Source of the DNA: Lunatibacter salilacus | GTDB lineage: Bacteria > Bacteroidota > Bacteroidia > Cytophagales > Cyclobacteriaceae | NCBI RefSeq assembly: GCF_009797935.1 | Contig: NZ_VOLC01000002.1 | Coordinates: 124,001-188,000, forward strand | Reading direction: 5' to 3' | Length of the DNA stretch: 64,000 bases | Shown here: positions 1-8,000 of the stretch, piece after piece | Layout of the letters: each line of letters starts with the position of its first letter | How positions within the stretch are numbered: the stretch's first letter is position 1 | Made by a program: the position numbers and the translations under genes | The notes under the pieces: generated by a model | What the model saw: the letters and a program-made list of their open reading frames with translations, nothing else | Databases searched by the model: none | What the model was told of the DNA's origin: nothing

Positions 1-710
1 CCAACAATGAAACCGGCGTTATTCAGCCGATTCAGGAAATTGGGGAAATTGCTAGACAAAACGGTATTGTGTTTATGGCAGACGGAGTGCAGGCGGTAGG
101 CAAAATACCGGTGGATGTACAAAAACTACAAATAGATTTACTTCCGCTGTCGGCCCATAAAATGTACGGCCCAAAGGGTATTGGTGCGCTGTATGTCCGA
201 AAAAATCCAAAGATCGAGCTTCAGTCGGAAATCACAGGAGGAGGCCACGAACGGGGCAGAAGGAGTGGCACCTTAAATGTACCGGGAATTGTAGGCTTGG
301 GTAAAACAGCCCAAATTCAACAGAACAACCTTTATACCGAATATCAAAGGTTGAAAGTTCTCCGGGACAGGTTGGAATCAGATATATTGCGGTTGCCTGG
401 AACCACATTAAATGGAGATGCGGAACAGCGATTGCCTCATGTATCCAATATCTCATTTGAAGGTGTAGAATCAAAAGCCTTATTAACTGCTATAAATAAG
501 GCTGTAGCAGTGAGCTCCGGTTCTGCTTGCAGTAGCGTGACGGATAAAGCCTCGCATGTACTGCAGGCTATGGGTATTCCCAATGATCTTGCAAAAGCTA
601 CATTACGCTTTAGTCTGGGTAAGTTTACGACTGAGGACGATATCCGATTTACGATTGCCCACGTTTCCGAAACGTTAGCTACCTTGCGGAAAACTAGAAT
701 TCTAACCTAA
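1..710 (+). CDS. Cysteine desulfurase (aminotransferase class V), 5'-truncated by the window edge
   Basis: The reading frame is open from base 3 with no start in the window, so only about 236 C-terminal residues are present. It is a PLP enzyme that takes sulfur from L-cysteine as an enzyme persulfide. Visible motifs are the PLP-lysine region SAHKMYGPKG (Lys codon at 159-161), the upstream MADGVQAVGKIPVD region with its cofactor-contacting Asp, RSGTLNVPGIVG, and the persulfide cysteine loop SSGSACSS, followed by a typical LRFSLG C-terminal region. The gene ends 10 bp before moaC and is probably in its operon. From that context I infer, without direct evidence, that it supplies sulfur for molybdopterin rather than general Fe-S assembly. 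A housekeeping IscS/NifS role cannot be excluded, so no symbol is given. Confidence 0.93.
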   Translation, partial: NNETGVIQPIQEIGEIARQNGIVFMADGVQAVGKIPVDVQKLQIDLLPLSAHKMYGPKGIGALYVRKNPKIELQSEITGGGHERGRRSGTLNVPGIVGLGKTAQIQQNNLYTEYQRLKVLRDRLESDILRLPGTTLNGDAEQRLPHVSNISFEGVESKALLTAINKAVAVSSGSACSSVTDKASHVLQAMGIPNDLAKATLRFSLGKFTTEDDIRFTIAHVSETLATLRKTRILT

Positions 711-720
711 AAACCCCGTT

Positions 721-1215
721 ATGACTGCACCCAAAAAAGATTTTACCCACCTGGATCAGAAAACCGGCAATCCTACCATGGTTGATGTGGGTGAAAAGAC
801 AGCGACCAAAAGGGTGGCTACCGCTACCTGCGATGTGGTTTTGGGAAACGAAATCCTTTGCCTCCTCCTCGATGAAACAGATATTTTAACGAAGAAGGGT
901 CCTGTTTTTCAAACGGCTATCATCGCGGGTACCATGGCTGCCAAGAAGACCTCGGATTTAATTCCCCTTTGCCACCCCCTGGGACTTGAAAAAATCACAT
1001 TAGATATAAATCCATCCGGACCAGATACGGTCACTATACGGTGCACCACTTCCCTTACCGGGAAAACAGGCGTAGAGATGGAAGCCCTCACTGGGGCATC
1101 AGTTGCGGCATTGACGATTTACGATATGTGTAAGGGCTTTTCGCACGATATCGTAATCAAAGAGATCAAATTAATCGAAAAAACAGGAGGTAAAAGTGAC
1201 TTTACCCGGGAATAA
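721..1215 (+). CDS. moaC: Cyclic pyranopterin monophosphate synthase MoaC
   Basis: 164 residues, the normal MoaC length. MoaC converts the MoaA product (3',8-cyclo-7,8-dihydro-GTP) to cyclic pyranopterin monophosphate, an early step of molybdenum-cofactor synthesis in the cytoplasm. Family signatures are all visible: MVDVGEK near the N-terminus, KTSDLIPLCHPL in the middle, VEMEALTGASVAALTIYDMC, and the C-terminal KTGGKS loop. It starts 10 bp after the cysteine desulfurase stop, and its last 20 bases overlap the start of mobA, indicating translational coupling. Confidence 0.97.
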   Translation: MTAPKKDFTHLDQKTGNPTMVDVGEKTATKRVATATCDVVLGNEILCLLLDETDILTKKGPVFQTAIIAGTMAAKKTSDLIPLCHPLGLEKITLDINPSGPDTVTIRCTTSLTGKTGVEMEALTGASVAALTIYDMCKGFSHDIVIKEIKLIEKTGGKSDFTRE

Positions 1216-1801
1216 CCCATTAAACGGGCTAATTTTAATCGGTGGTAGAAGTTCGAGGATGCAGAAAGACAAAAGCACCCTTCAGTACCATAACCAAAAC
1301 CAGCGGGAGCATTTGGTACAGCTTTTATCACCACTGTGCAGTCAAATTTTTCTTTCCTGCAATGCTTCCCAAGCCGCAGAACTTGGTGATAAATACTGCA
1401 TCGTCCAAGATAGCAGAGAAGGGATAGGACCCATTGGCGGGATTCATGCGGCGTTTGCACAATTTCCAGACGCTGCTTGGTTGGTTGTCGCCTGCGATTT
1501 GCCTTTGCTTAGCGTCGGGACCCTTTCCCACCTAATTTCCCACAGACAGACCGGCAAACAGGCGACGGCATTTCGGTCTGGAGAAAAGGGCTTTCCCGAA
1601 CCCCTATTAGCCATCTACGAACCAGCCGCTTATCCGGAAATCGCATTTGGAATTCAATCAGGCCAGTACTCACCATCCAAAATATTGCTCAAGATGGATG
1701 TCGCCTGGCTGGAAGTCCTGGATGAAAACGAGCTGAAAAACGTCAATGATCCCGAGGGTTATCGGCGGACTTTGGGGGAAATCCGCTCTCCATTGAAATA
1801 A
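1196..1801 (+). CDS. mobA: Molybdenum cofactor guanylyltransferase MobA
   Basis: 201 residues. It transfers GMP from GTP to molybdopterin to make the dinucleotide cofactor. The nucleotide-binding N-terminal motif LILIGGRSSRMQKDKS, the GPIGGIHAAF segment and the metal-binding VACDLPLL motif identify the family. I chose the GTG at 1196: no ATG lies between it and the essential LILIGG motif, and AGGAGG at 1185-1190 gives a good Shine-Dalgarno spacing. That AGGAGG also encodes part of the conserved MoaC KTGGKS loop, so it may be coincidental. The start lies inside moaC (20-base overlap), the last gene of the cofactor operon seen here. Confidence 0.93.
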   Translation: MTLPGNNPLNGLILIGGRSSRMQKDKSTLQYHNQNQREHLVQLLSPLCSQIFLSCNASQAAELGDKYCIVQDSREGIGPIGGIHAAFAQFPDAAWLVVACDLPLLSVGTLSHLISHRQTGKQATAFRSGEKGFPEPLLAIYEPAAYPEIAFGIQSGQYSPSKILLKMDVAWLEVLDENELKNVNDPEGYRRTLGEIRSPLK

Positions 1802-1807
1802 TCCCCG

Positions 1808-1815
1808 TATATTTG
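1808..1815 (+). promoter_or_regulatory. Candidate -7 element TATATTTG before the rRNA methyltransferase
   Basis: TATATTTG matches the Bacteroidota -7 consensus TAnnTTTG exactly. It lies between the mobA stop (1801) and the ATG at 1820. Transcription would begin at about 1820-1822, at or next to the start codon, implying a leaderless or nearly leaderless message. I see no TTTG -33 box at the usual distance, so this is tentative. Confidence 0.35.
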
Positions 1816-1819
1816 TCGC

Positions 1820-3004
1820 ATGATTGATTTTGCACAAAAAGGGAAAATCACTGTTACTTGTTTCGACAGATTCGCCCCCAATTTAGAACAGGAAATAATT
1901 GCCTTGGGTTTTACGCCGACGGAGGTGTACCGGACACGGGTCACCATCACCGGTTCCTTGAATGACTGCATGTTTCTAAACCTGCATCTGCGTACCGCCA
2001 GCAACGTGTTGTTTTGGCTGGCTGATTTCCCCTTGCATCATGTCAATGACCTTTATGGCAAAATCAAATCCCAACCCTGGGAAAATTACCTGGCAAAAGA
2101 CGGCTATTTTTCCGTATCAAGTACGGTAGATCACGAGACGGTCGACAATCCCCTTTTCGTGAACGTACGGATCAAAGATGCCATCGTGGACCGTTTCCGG
2201 GATCAATTTGGTGTCCGGCCCAATTCCGGTTCGGACTTTGAAGGAGCTGTTATTCAATTGTATTGGAAAAACAATCAGGCATCCCTGTATCTCAACACAT
2301 CCGGTGAAACCCTTGTTAAGCATGGCTATCGGCAAGTTCCCGGCAAGGCACCCATGATGGAGGCCTTGGCGGCAGCCACGATATTGGCATCCAACTGGGA
2401 CAGAAAAAGTCCCTTTATCAACCCCATGTGCGGTGCGGGGACCTTGGCTATAGAAGCGGCTTTGATCGCCACCGACCGCTTCCCGGGACTATACAGAGAT
2501 CATTATTCGTTTATGCATTTTTTGGGATATGACGAAAAAATCTACCGTCAGATGAAGAAGGAAGTGTATTTAAGGGTAAAGGATGACCTAGAGTTTCCAA
2601 TTATTGCTTCTGATATTAGTCCAATCGCCATTACCGCTGCCAAAATAAATACCGAAACAGCAGGGGTTCAACACTTAATCACTTTCGAAACCTGTGATTT
2701 TGCGGAAACCACTGTACCGGAGGGAGGTCAAGGGGTTGTGTTTCTAAATCCGGAATACGGACAACGATTGGGAGATGTTACAGAGCTTGAGGCTACCTAT
2801 AAACGGATAGGTGATTTTATGAAGCAAAAATGCGCCGGCTATGCGGGCTTGGTTTTTACGGGAAATATGGATCTGGGTAAACAGATCGGGCTTAAACCCA
2901 AGCGGAAGATTCCTTTCTATAACGGGACGCTGGACTGTAGGCTGCTTCACTTCGAATTATATGCCGGGACGAAAAGAAGGTTTCCGGTTCAGGAAACTGA
3001 ATAG
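1820..3004 (+). CDS. THUMP-domain class I SAM-dependent RNA methyltransferase (RlmL N-terminal-half/YpsC-like)
   Basis: 394 residues. N-terminal ferredoxin-like/THUMP region (about residues 5-160) followed by a Rossmann methyltransferase domain (about 165-380). The SAM-binding motif is INPMCGAGTLAIEAALIA near residue 200, with ASDISP as the next acidic motif. The catalytic N6/N2-methylating motif, usually NPPYG, reads NPEYGQRLG near residue 308. The family methylates guanine N2 in large-subunit rRNA (RlmL, 23S G2445) or related targets. The size and single methyltransferase domain match the stand-alone Bacteroidota/Firmicutes form rather than the fused E. coli RlmKL. The Pro-to-Glu change in the catalytic motif is seen in the sequence; I infer it is a lineage variant. 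The exact target base cannot be read from sequence. Confidence 0.85.
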   Translation: MIDFAQKGKITVTCFDRFAPNLEQEIIALGFTPTEVYRTRVTITGSLNDCMFLNLHLRTASNVLFWLADFPLHHVNDLYGKIKSQPWENYLAKDGYFSVSSTVDHETVDNPLFVNVRIKDAIVDRFRDQFGVRPNSGSDFEGAVIQLYWKNNQASLYLNTSGETLVKHGYRQVPGKAPMMEALAAATILASNWDRKSPFINPMCGAGTLAIEAALIATDRFPGLYRDHYSFMHFLGYDEKIYRQMKKEVYLRVKDDLEFPIIASDISPIAITAAKINTETAGVQHLITFETCDFAETTVPEGGQGVVFLNPEYGQRLGDVTELEATYKRIGDFMKQKCAGYAGLVFTGNMDLGKQIGLKPKRKIPFYNGTLDCRLLHFELYAGTKRRFPVQETE

Positions 3005-3037
3005 CCAAAAATTGTACACAGTTATGCGTTCGCTTTT

Positions 3038-3328
3038 CTATTGTCCGCATATTTGATCTTTTAGTTCGTTAGGAATATTCGTCCAGTCTGTTTCACTTCT
3101 TACTTTAAGTTCACATCCATATTCGCCTTTGGTTGCCAAAAGGATTTGTCTATAACAATCAAAATACGTCATATCTTTTAGTTTGGGTGAATAAAGAAAT
3201 CTTCCTTTGTCGTCCCAACCAACCCCCGATGCATCTCTATAAATAAACTCAAATTGTTCAGTCTGTGGCATAACAAATAAGCGTTCTTTTTCGTCAATGC
3301 CGATTTCTTTTATATTGTCAGTAGTCAT
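3038..3328 (-). CDS. Small uncharacterised acidic protein (96 aa)
   Basis: I do not recognise a named domain. The 96-residue frame starts at ATG with MTTDNIKEIGIDEKERLFVM and has a well-behaved composition: GVGWDDKGRFLYSPKLKDMTY in the middle and ETDWTNIPNELKDQI near the end. It has no signal peptide or membrane segment, so it is predicted cytoplasmic. The pattern (alternating beta-strands, then an amphipathic helix with conserved-looking Trp/Asp) and isolated position within an inverted repeat resemble orphan cassette genes. It reads opposite to the methyltransferase gene and ends 34 bp from it. A role cannot be assigned. Confidence 0.6.
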   Translation of the reverse strand: MTTDNIKEIGIDEKERLFVMPQTEQFEFIYRDASGVGWDDKGRFLYSPKLKDMTYFDCYRQILLATKGEYGCELKVRSETDWTNIPNELKDQICGQ

Positions 3329-3361
3329 TGATTGTCGTTAAATTGATTATCGAATGCTCTT

Positions 3362-3508
3362 CTAATTTTTAAATAATTCGTAGCCTGAAGTAATATTGAT
3401 AAAGTTTATTTGTCCAATAACTACTCCTGTAGGTGTACCTGCATTTTCAAGTTTTGTCGCCCAAATTTTACTGTTTTCCAAGAGTATTTCGTAAATCTTC
3501 TTTGTCAT
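3362..3508 (-). CDS. Very small hypothetical ORF (48 aa), possibly a gene fragment
   Basis: From the ATG at 3508 the product begins MTKKIYEILLENSKIWATKL and ends TSGYELFKN. It lies 33 bp upstream of the 96-residue ORF on the same strand and inside the same inverted repeat. The sequence looks protein-like, but it is very short and ends abruptly, so it may be the N-terminal remnant of a longer cassette-type gene. No function can be suggested. Confidence 0.3.
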   Translation of the reverse strand: MTKKIYEILLENSKIWATKLENAGTPTGVVIGQINFINITSGYELFKN

Positions 3509-3565
3509 TGTGCTAGGTGTCTTTAAAAGTGACGCATAACATTTCAATAGACAAAATTAGACTAA

Positions 3566-3979
3566 TTATCCCCCTGATTTTTTCCGCCTAACCATCGTAA
3601 TGCCCTGAAATGCGCTAAAGCCAAATTTACCATAATATCCCTTCATTTTGGGATCTGCATTGAGAAATAGCACCTCTAACGGCTCTGAAATTTGAATCAG
3701 GGTTTTCATCAATAAAGTTCCAAAACCCTGGCCTCTAACGGATTTTTCAACGACTACGTCGTCCAGCAATCCCCGAAAGCACCCGTCGTTAAGTATGCGA
3801 CCATAAGCAAGCAATTTCCCGTCCTGTCGCAGGCACACTGACATATCCGTCTTAGCCAGCATCCACCCAATTTTGTCGGGATCCCTATTTTTTGCCCAAT
3901 CAGTTTGCCGAAACAATTCCATCAGTTCAGAAACCTCGGGGTTTTTGTTGATCTCTATTTTTACATCTTCTGGGACCAT
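3566..3979 (-). CDS. GNAT-family N-acetyltransferase
   Basis: 137 residues, the size of a single GNAT domain. The acetyl-CoA-binding motif A is clear: DDVVVEKSVRGQGFGTLLM, with the R/Q-x-x-G-x-G/A loop RGQGFG near residues 80-86. It is followed by the C-terminal GYYGKFGF element found in many small-molecule GNATs. It is cytoplasmic and stands alone. The arrangement of motif A plus YYGKFGF is like aminoglycoside or amino-acid acetyltransferase-type GNATs, but the substrate cannot be predicted. Confidence 0.85.
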   Translation of the reverse strand: MVPEDVKIEINKNPEVSELMELFRQTDWAKNRDPDKIGWMLAKTDMSVCLRQDGKLLAYGRILNDGCFRGLLDDVVVEKSVRGQGFGTLLMKTLIQISEPLEVLFLNADPKMKGYYGKFGFSAFQGITMVRRKKSGG

Positions 3980-4332
3980 GGTCGATAATTGGAAAAATAA
4001 GACATGTGTTTTGATATAGATAGCAAGTAACTAAAAATTAGGGATAAATGGAAGAGTCAATGGGTAGTGATTAATGGTTAATTAAGAGTTATTGACTAGG
4101 GGTTAAAAAATTGAAATAAAGTAGAAACCTGCCCTCCGGTAGGCGGGTACGGCCTACGGCCGAAATATTGGAATTGATACTTATTGATTACCTGCCTATC
4201 GGCAGAAAGGCTGGATATTGGTAGATATTATTGTAGGGAAAAAGCAGTTACGAGTTCATATCAATTGATTTACAATTCCATGAGCAAATCAACTTAAAAA
4301 CAACAAACATCTGAAATCCTAAATCAGGTAAA
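3980..4332. other. Intergenic region without a gene, containing REP-like palindromes
   Basis: I find no supportable gene in this 350-bp stretch. It is AT-rich with scattered stops in all frames, apart from the GC-rich palindromic block listed separately at 4133-4208. Confidence 0.5.
4133..4208. repeat. REP-like palindromic block
   Basis: A GC-rich island in AT-rich surroundings. It holds CCTGCC-CTCC-GGTAGGCGGG followed by ACGGCCTACGGCCG and then the hairpin CTGCC-TATC-GGCAG. Such CTGCC/GGCAG palindromes look like dispersed intergenic REP-type repeats. Copy number elsewhere cannot be judged from this window. Confidence 0.4.
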
Positions 4333-4557
4333 CTATATCAACAACCACTTCCAACATGGAATAATATTGGCTCCTTCAACCACACTAAGTTGCGAATCCC
4401 CGCAGTACATCGTAATAATCAGGCCTTCCCTCAACCCATACACCTGCATCGCTTCGTAAAGACCCTGAGTTTCCCTTTCGACATTGGTTTTATCAAGTTC
4501 CCAACAAACCTGTATGAGCCTCAAATATACATAATATTGTTTTTTTAAAAAGACCAA
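4333..4557 (-). pseudogene. C-terminal remnant of an AAA ATPase / DUF4143 protein
   Basis: Only about 70 residues remain. They read LIQVCWELDKTNVERETQGL, then AMQVYGLREGLIITMYCGDS and IIPCWKWLLI at the stop. This matches the extreme C-terminus of the common ATP-binding proteins with an AAA_14 domain and a DUF4143 nuclease-like domain, which characteristically end in (I/V)xPxWKWLL. Those proteins are about 380-430 residues. Here no Walker A, Walker B or remaining DUF4143 sequence exists upstream in any frame, so this is a truncated relic. Expression is not expected. Confidence 0.7.
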
Positions 4558-4983
4558 TTTTAATTATAATTGTTCTTTTACAATGAACATTTTTACTATA
4601 AACGATAAAATCTAAATTACCTAAGTGTTTGGTTGTAGCCGGTCTTCGTCTACGCTCACCCAACATATTCGGGTCTCATAGTTCGATTATGTTTTGGGAG
4701 GGGTTGGGCTTGTACGATACCAAATTTTCCCTCCCAAGCCCGTAAATGTCTTGTTCTTCCTTTTCTTGCTAGAAATACGTCATTTCCCGTACATGAATTT
4801 AGTTAATAGGTTGATGGGTCTATAGGTTTATGGGTTGATAAGTTGATAGGTTGATAAGTTTGATGGAATTGCGACCCGATTTATTGGGTAATTGAGAGTT
4901 GATAATTTGAAATTCGTAATTGACAAAACAATTCTGCCAACACACTCCATCCCAAATTACCTACCCAAACCTAAAAAATCCAT
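4558..4983. other. Intergenic region without a gene, upstream of the amidohydrolase
   Basis: No gene is supported here. The stretch contains AT-rich sequence, a low-complexity GTTGAT-type repeat (4803-4866), and ends at the candidate promoter of the following amidohydrolase. Confidence 0.5.
4803..4866. repeat. Degenerate short tandem repeat, unit GTTGATAG/GTTGATAA
   Basis: About seven imperfect copies of a 7-10 base unit based on (A/G)GTTGAT(A/G)(G/A) follow one another. Such GTTGAT-rich tracts recur between genes of Bacteroidota. No coding or structural role is visible. Confidence 0.6.
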
Positions 4984-4991
4984 TATCTTTG
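4984..4991 (+). promoter_or_regulatory. Candidate -7 element TATCTTTG for the amidohydrolase
   Basis: TATCTTTG fits TAnnTTTG exactly and would start transcription near 4997. This supports the ATG at 5015 as the true start: a start at 4892 would lie upstream of the promoter. No good -33 TTTG is seen. Confidence 0.45.
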
Positions 4992-5014
4992 CCCACGACC
5001 AACAAAATGACCAC

Positions 5015-8000
5015 ATGTTCAACATTGCAGGGAATATATGGGCTATCTGCCTTCTGACACTATTACCATGCTTCGCTCAGGAAGAAGATTCTAAATGGGA
5101 TGTAGCCAATCCCTCAGGAGACTGGAACTTTAAAACAGTAGACTTCACCACCGATGAGGGGACTTGGATGAATCTGGATGTGAGTCCTGACGGAAAAACC
5201 ATCGCATTTGACCTGATGGGGGATATTTATACGCTGCCGATTTCCGGTGGGAAAGCCAACCCGATCCGTACTGGTCTTCCCTTTGAAATCCAGCCTCGAT
5301 TCAGCCCTGATGGTAATTGGATTTCCTTTACATCTGATGCCGGAGGGGGAGACAATGTTTGGGTGATGAAAACAGACGGTTCGGATGCCAGGCAGGTTAC
5401 CAAAGAAACGTTCCGCCTACTCAACAACGCGACTTGGATGCCTGATGGCAATTACCTGGTTGCCCGCAAACATTTTACGTCGGGACGTTCTCTTGGAGCT
5501 GGGGAAATGTGGCAATACCATATTACCGGGGGATCTGGATTTCAGCTTACCAAACGTAAAAATGATCAACAGGATGTGAACGAACCTACTGTTTCACCTG
5601 ACGGAAAATACCTCTATTTCAGCGAGGATGTGGCTCCCGGAGGGAGTTTTGAATACAACCGTGATCCAAACAATCAGATTTATGTGATCAAGCGATATGA
5701 TTTGGAAAAGGGTGAAACAACCGTAATCACGGGCGGACCAGGAGGCGCGGCAAGACCTCAGGTCTCACCGGACGGGAAAAAATTGGCATTTGTAAAGCGG
5801 GTGCGCACCAAAACCGTGCTTTACATCCACGACTTGGAAACCGGGGAGGAATGGCCCGTATATGACCAACTCAACAAAGACCAACAAACCGCCTGGGCCA
5901 TTTTTGGCGTATACCCCGGATTTGCGTGGATGCCGGATAATGAGCAGCTCGTCATCTGGGCTGGGGGTAAAATTCAACGCATCAACTCGAAAAGCTTAGA
6001 AGTTGCGAATATTCCCTTTAGCGTCGATGCGGCTATTCAGGTTGCCGACCGGGCCTACAGCAAGCATCCGATTGAAAGAGATAATTTCGATATCAAAATG
6101 ATCAAAGATGCCGTCACATCTCCCGATGGCAAAACTTTGGCATTTACTGCATTGGGGTATATATGGACAAAGGCTTTGCCAAATGGAAAACCAAAAAGGC
6201 TAACCACAGGAAGTCACTTTGAAGCTGAGCCAAGCTTTTCCCCGGATGGAAAGAAAATACTTTTTGTGACTTGGAATGACCTAGAAAAAGGAGCCATCCA
6301 CGAAATCACGTTGGCTGGCGGATCCATCAAAACCCTGACTTCCGAAAAGGGGATTTTTCGTACACCAGCTTATTCCCCTGACGGGAAGACTATCGCCTAC
6401 CGTAAGGAACCCGGCAATTTAGATCAGGGAAGAACTTTTTCTAAAAACCCCGGGATATATATTATCACTTCCGATGAAGAAGATCCTCGATTTATTACCA
6501 ATGCCGGTGGCAATCCACAGTTTACCCAGAATGGGAAGCGCATATTTTTCCAGACCGGAGGGACTTTTTTTGGCAGTATCACCAAAGAACTGAAAAGCGT
6601 GGATCTCAATGGGCACGATGAAAGAACCCATATCAAATCCAGCTATGGAAACCGCCTAGTACCCAGCCCCGACAACAAATGGGTGGCATTTATCCATCTA
6701 CACAAGGTCTATGTTGCACCCATGGTGCTAAACGGTCAACCCGTAGACCTGGACGACAAAACGACTGCCGTGCCCATTTCCCAATTGACCAAAGATGCCG
6801 GTATCAACCTGCATTGGTCTGCCGATAGCAAAGATGTCTTTTGGACCATGGGGGATAGGTATTATTCCAACAAAATTTCCGAAAGCTTTGAATTCCTGGG
6901 CGGTGAAAAGCCTGCCAAAGAAAAGGAGGCAGATCCCGGACTTCCCATTCAACTATCGGCTGCTGTGGACAAACCCAACGGCATGATCGCCTTGGAAGGC
7001 GCCCGCATCATCACTATGGAAGGGAATGAAGTCATTGAAAACGGAACCATCCTAATTGAAGGAAATGAAATCAAGGCTGTAGGCCCATCATCAATTATCA
7101 AAGTGCCAGCATCGGCAACCGCCTACGATATGAAAGGCAAAACCATCCTACCTGGAATGGTTGACGCCCATGCGCATATAGGTGCATTTAGGCAGGGGCT
7201 ATCTGTACAGCAAAGCTGGCAACTCTATGCCAATCTTGCCTTTGGTGTAACCACGGCACATGACCCCTCTGCCAATACGGAGACAGTTTTTACCCTTTCG
7301 GAAATGGTAAAGAGCGGTACCATTGTAGGTCCACGGGTATTTAGCACCGGATTTATTCTTTACGGAGCAGATGGGGACTTTAAGGCGGTGATCAATTCAT
7401 TGGATGATGCCAGATCTTCTGTAAGGCGTACCAAAGCCTTTGGTGCCATTTCTGTCAAGTCCTATAACCAGCCTCGAAGAGATCAGCGTCAGCAGGTTTT
7501 GCAGGCCGCACGTGAGCTGGGAGTAAATGTGGTACCAGAGGGAGGGTCAACCTTTTTTCACAATATGACCATGGTGATCGACGGGCATACCGGCATTGAG
7601 CATAATATACCCATTGCTCCTGTTTATAAGGATGTGCTGGAACTTTGGAGTCAAACTGAGGTAGGCTATACCCCTACCCTTATCGTAAACTATGGTGGGC
7701 TGAATGCTGAGTATTATTGGTATCAGAAGACGAATGTTTGGGAAAATGAAAAACTGCTGCAGTTTACTCCCCGGGGTACTGTGGATGCCCGGTCCAGGCA
7801 TAGGACTATGGTACCTGATGAGGAGTATGAAAACAGCCACATCCTAACCTCAAAGTCTGTCAACAAACTGGCTGAAAAAGGGGTAAAAGTAAATTTGGGT
7901 GCGCACGGCCAATTACAGGGACTGGGAGCGCATTGGGAACTGTGGAGTCTTGTACAGGGGGGCATGAGTAACCATGAAGCCTTAAAAGCTGCCACCATCA

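Larger units (their letters stand above)
3021..3540. repeat. Inverted repeat GTTATGCGT / ACGCATAAC bracketing two small minus-strand ORFs
   Basis: GTTATGCGT at 3021-3029 and its exact complement ACGCATAAC at 3532-3540 enclose a 500-bp segment holding two short minus-strand ORFs. Next to each arm is a (G/A)CTTTT sequence, offset by one base. The geometry recalls integron-cassette core sites (GTTRRRY/RYYYAAC), but the match has one deviation per arm and no complete attC hairpin is present. Confidence 0.35.

Noticed and set aside
3021-3540. A complete integron attC site
   Set aside because: The two arms are 500 bp apart, there is no compact hairpin with paired core sites, and no integrase is in the window; only an inverted repeat can be claimed.
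4892-5014. Start of the propeller-amidohydrolase at 4892
   Set aside because: It would place 41 non-hydrophobic residues before the signal peptide and lies upstream of the TATCTTTG promoter element at 4984; the ATG at 5015 fits both.
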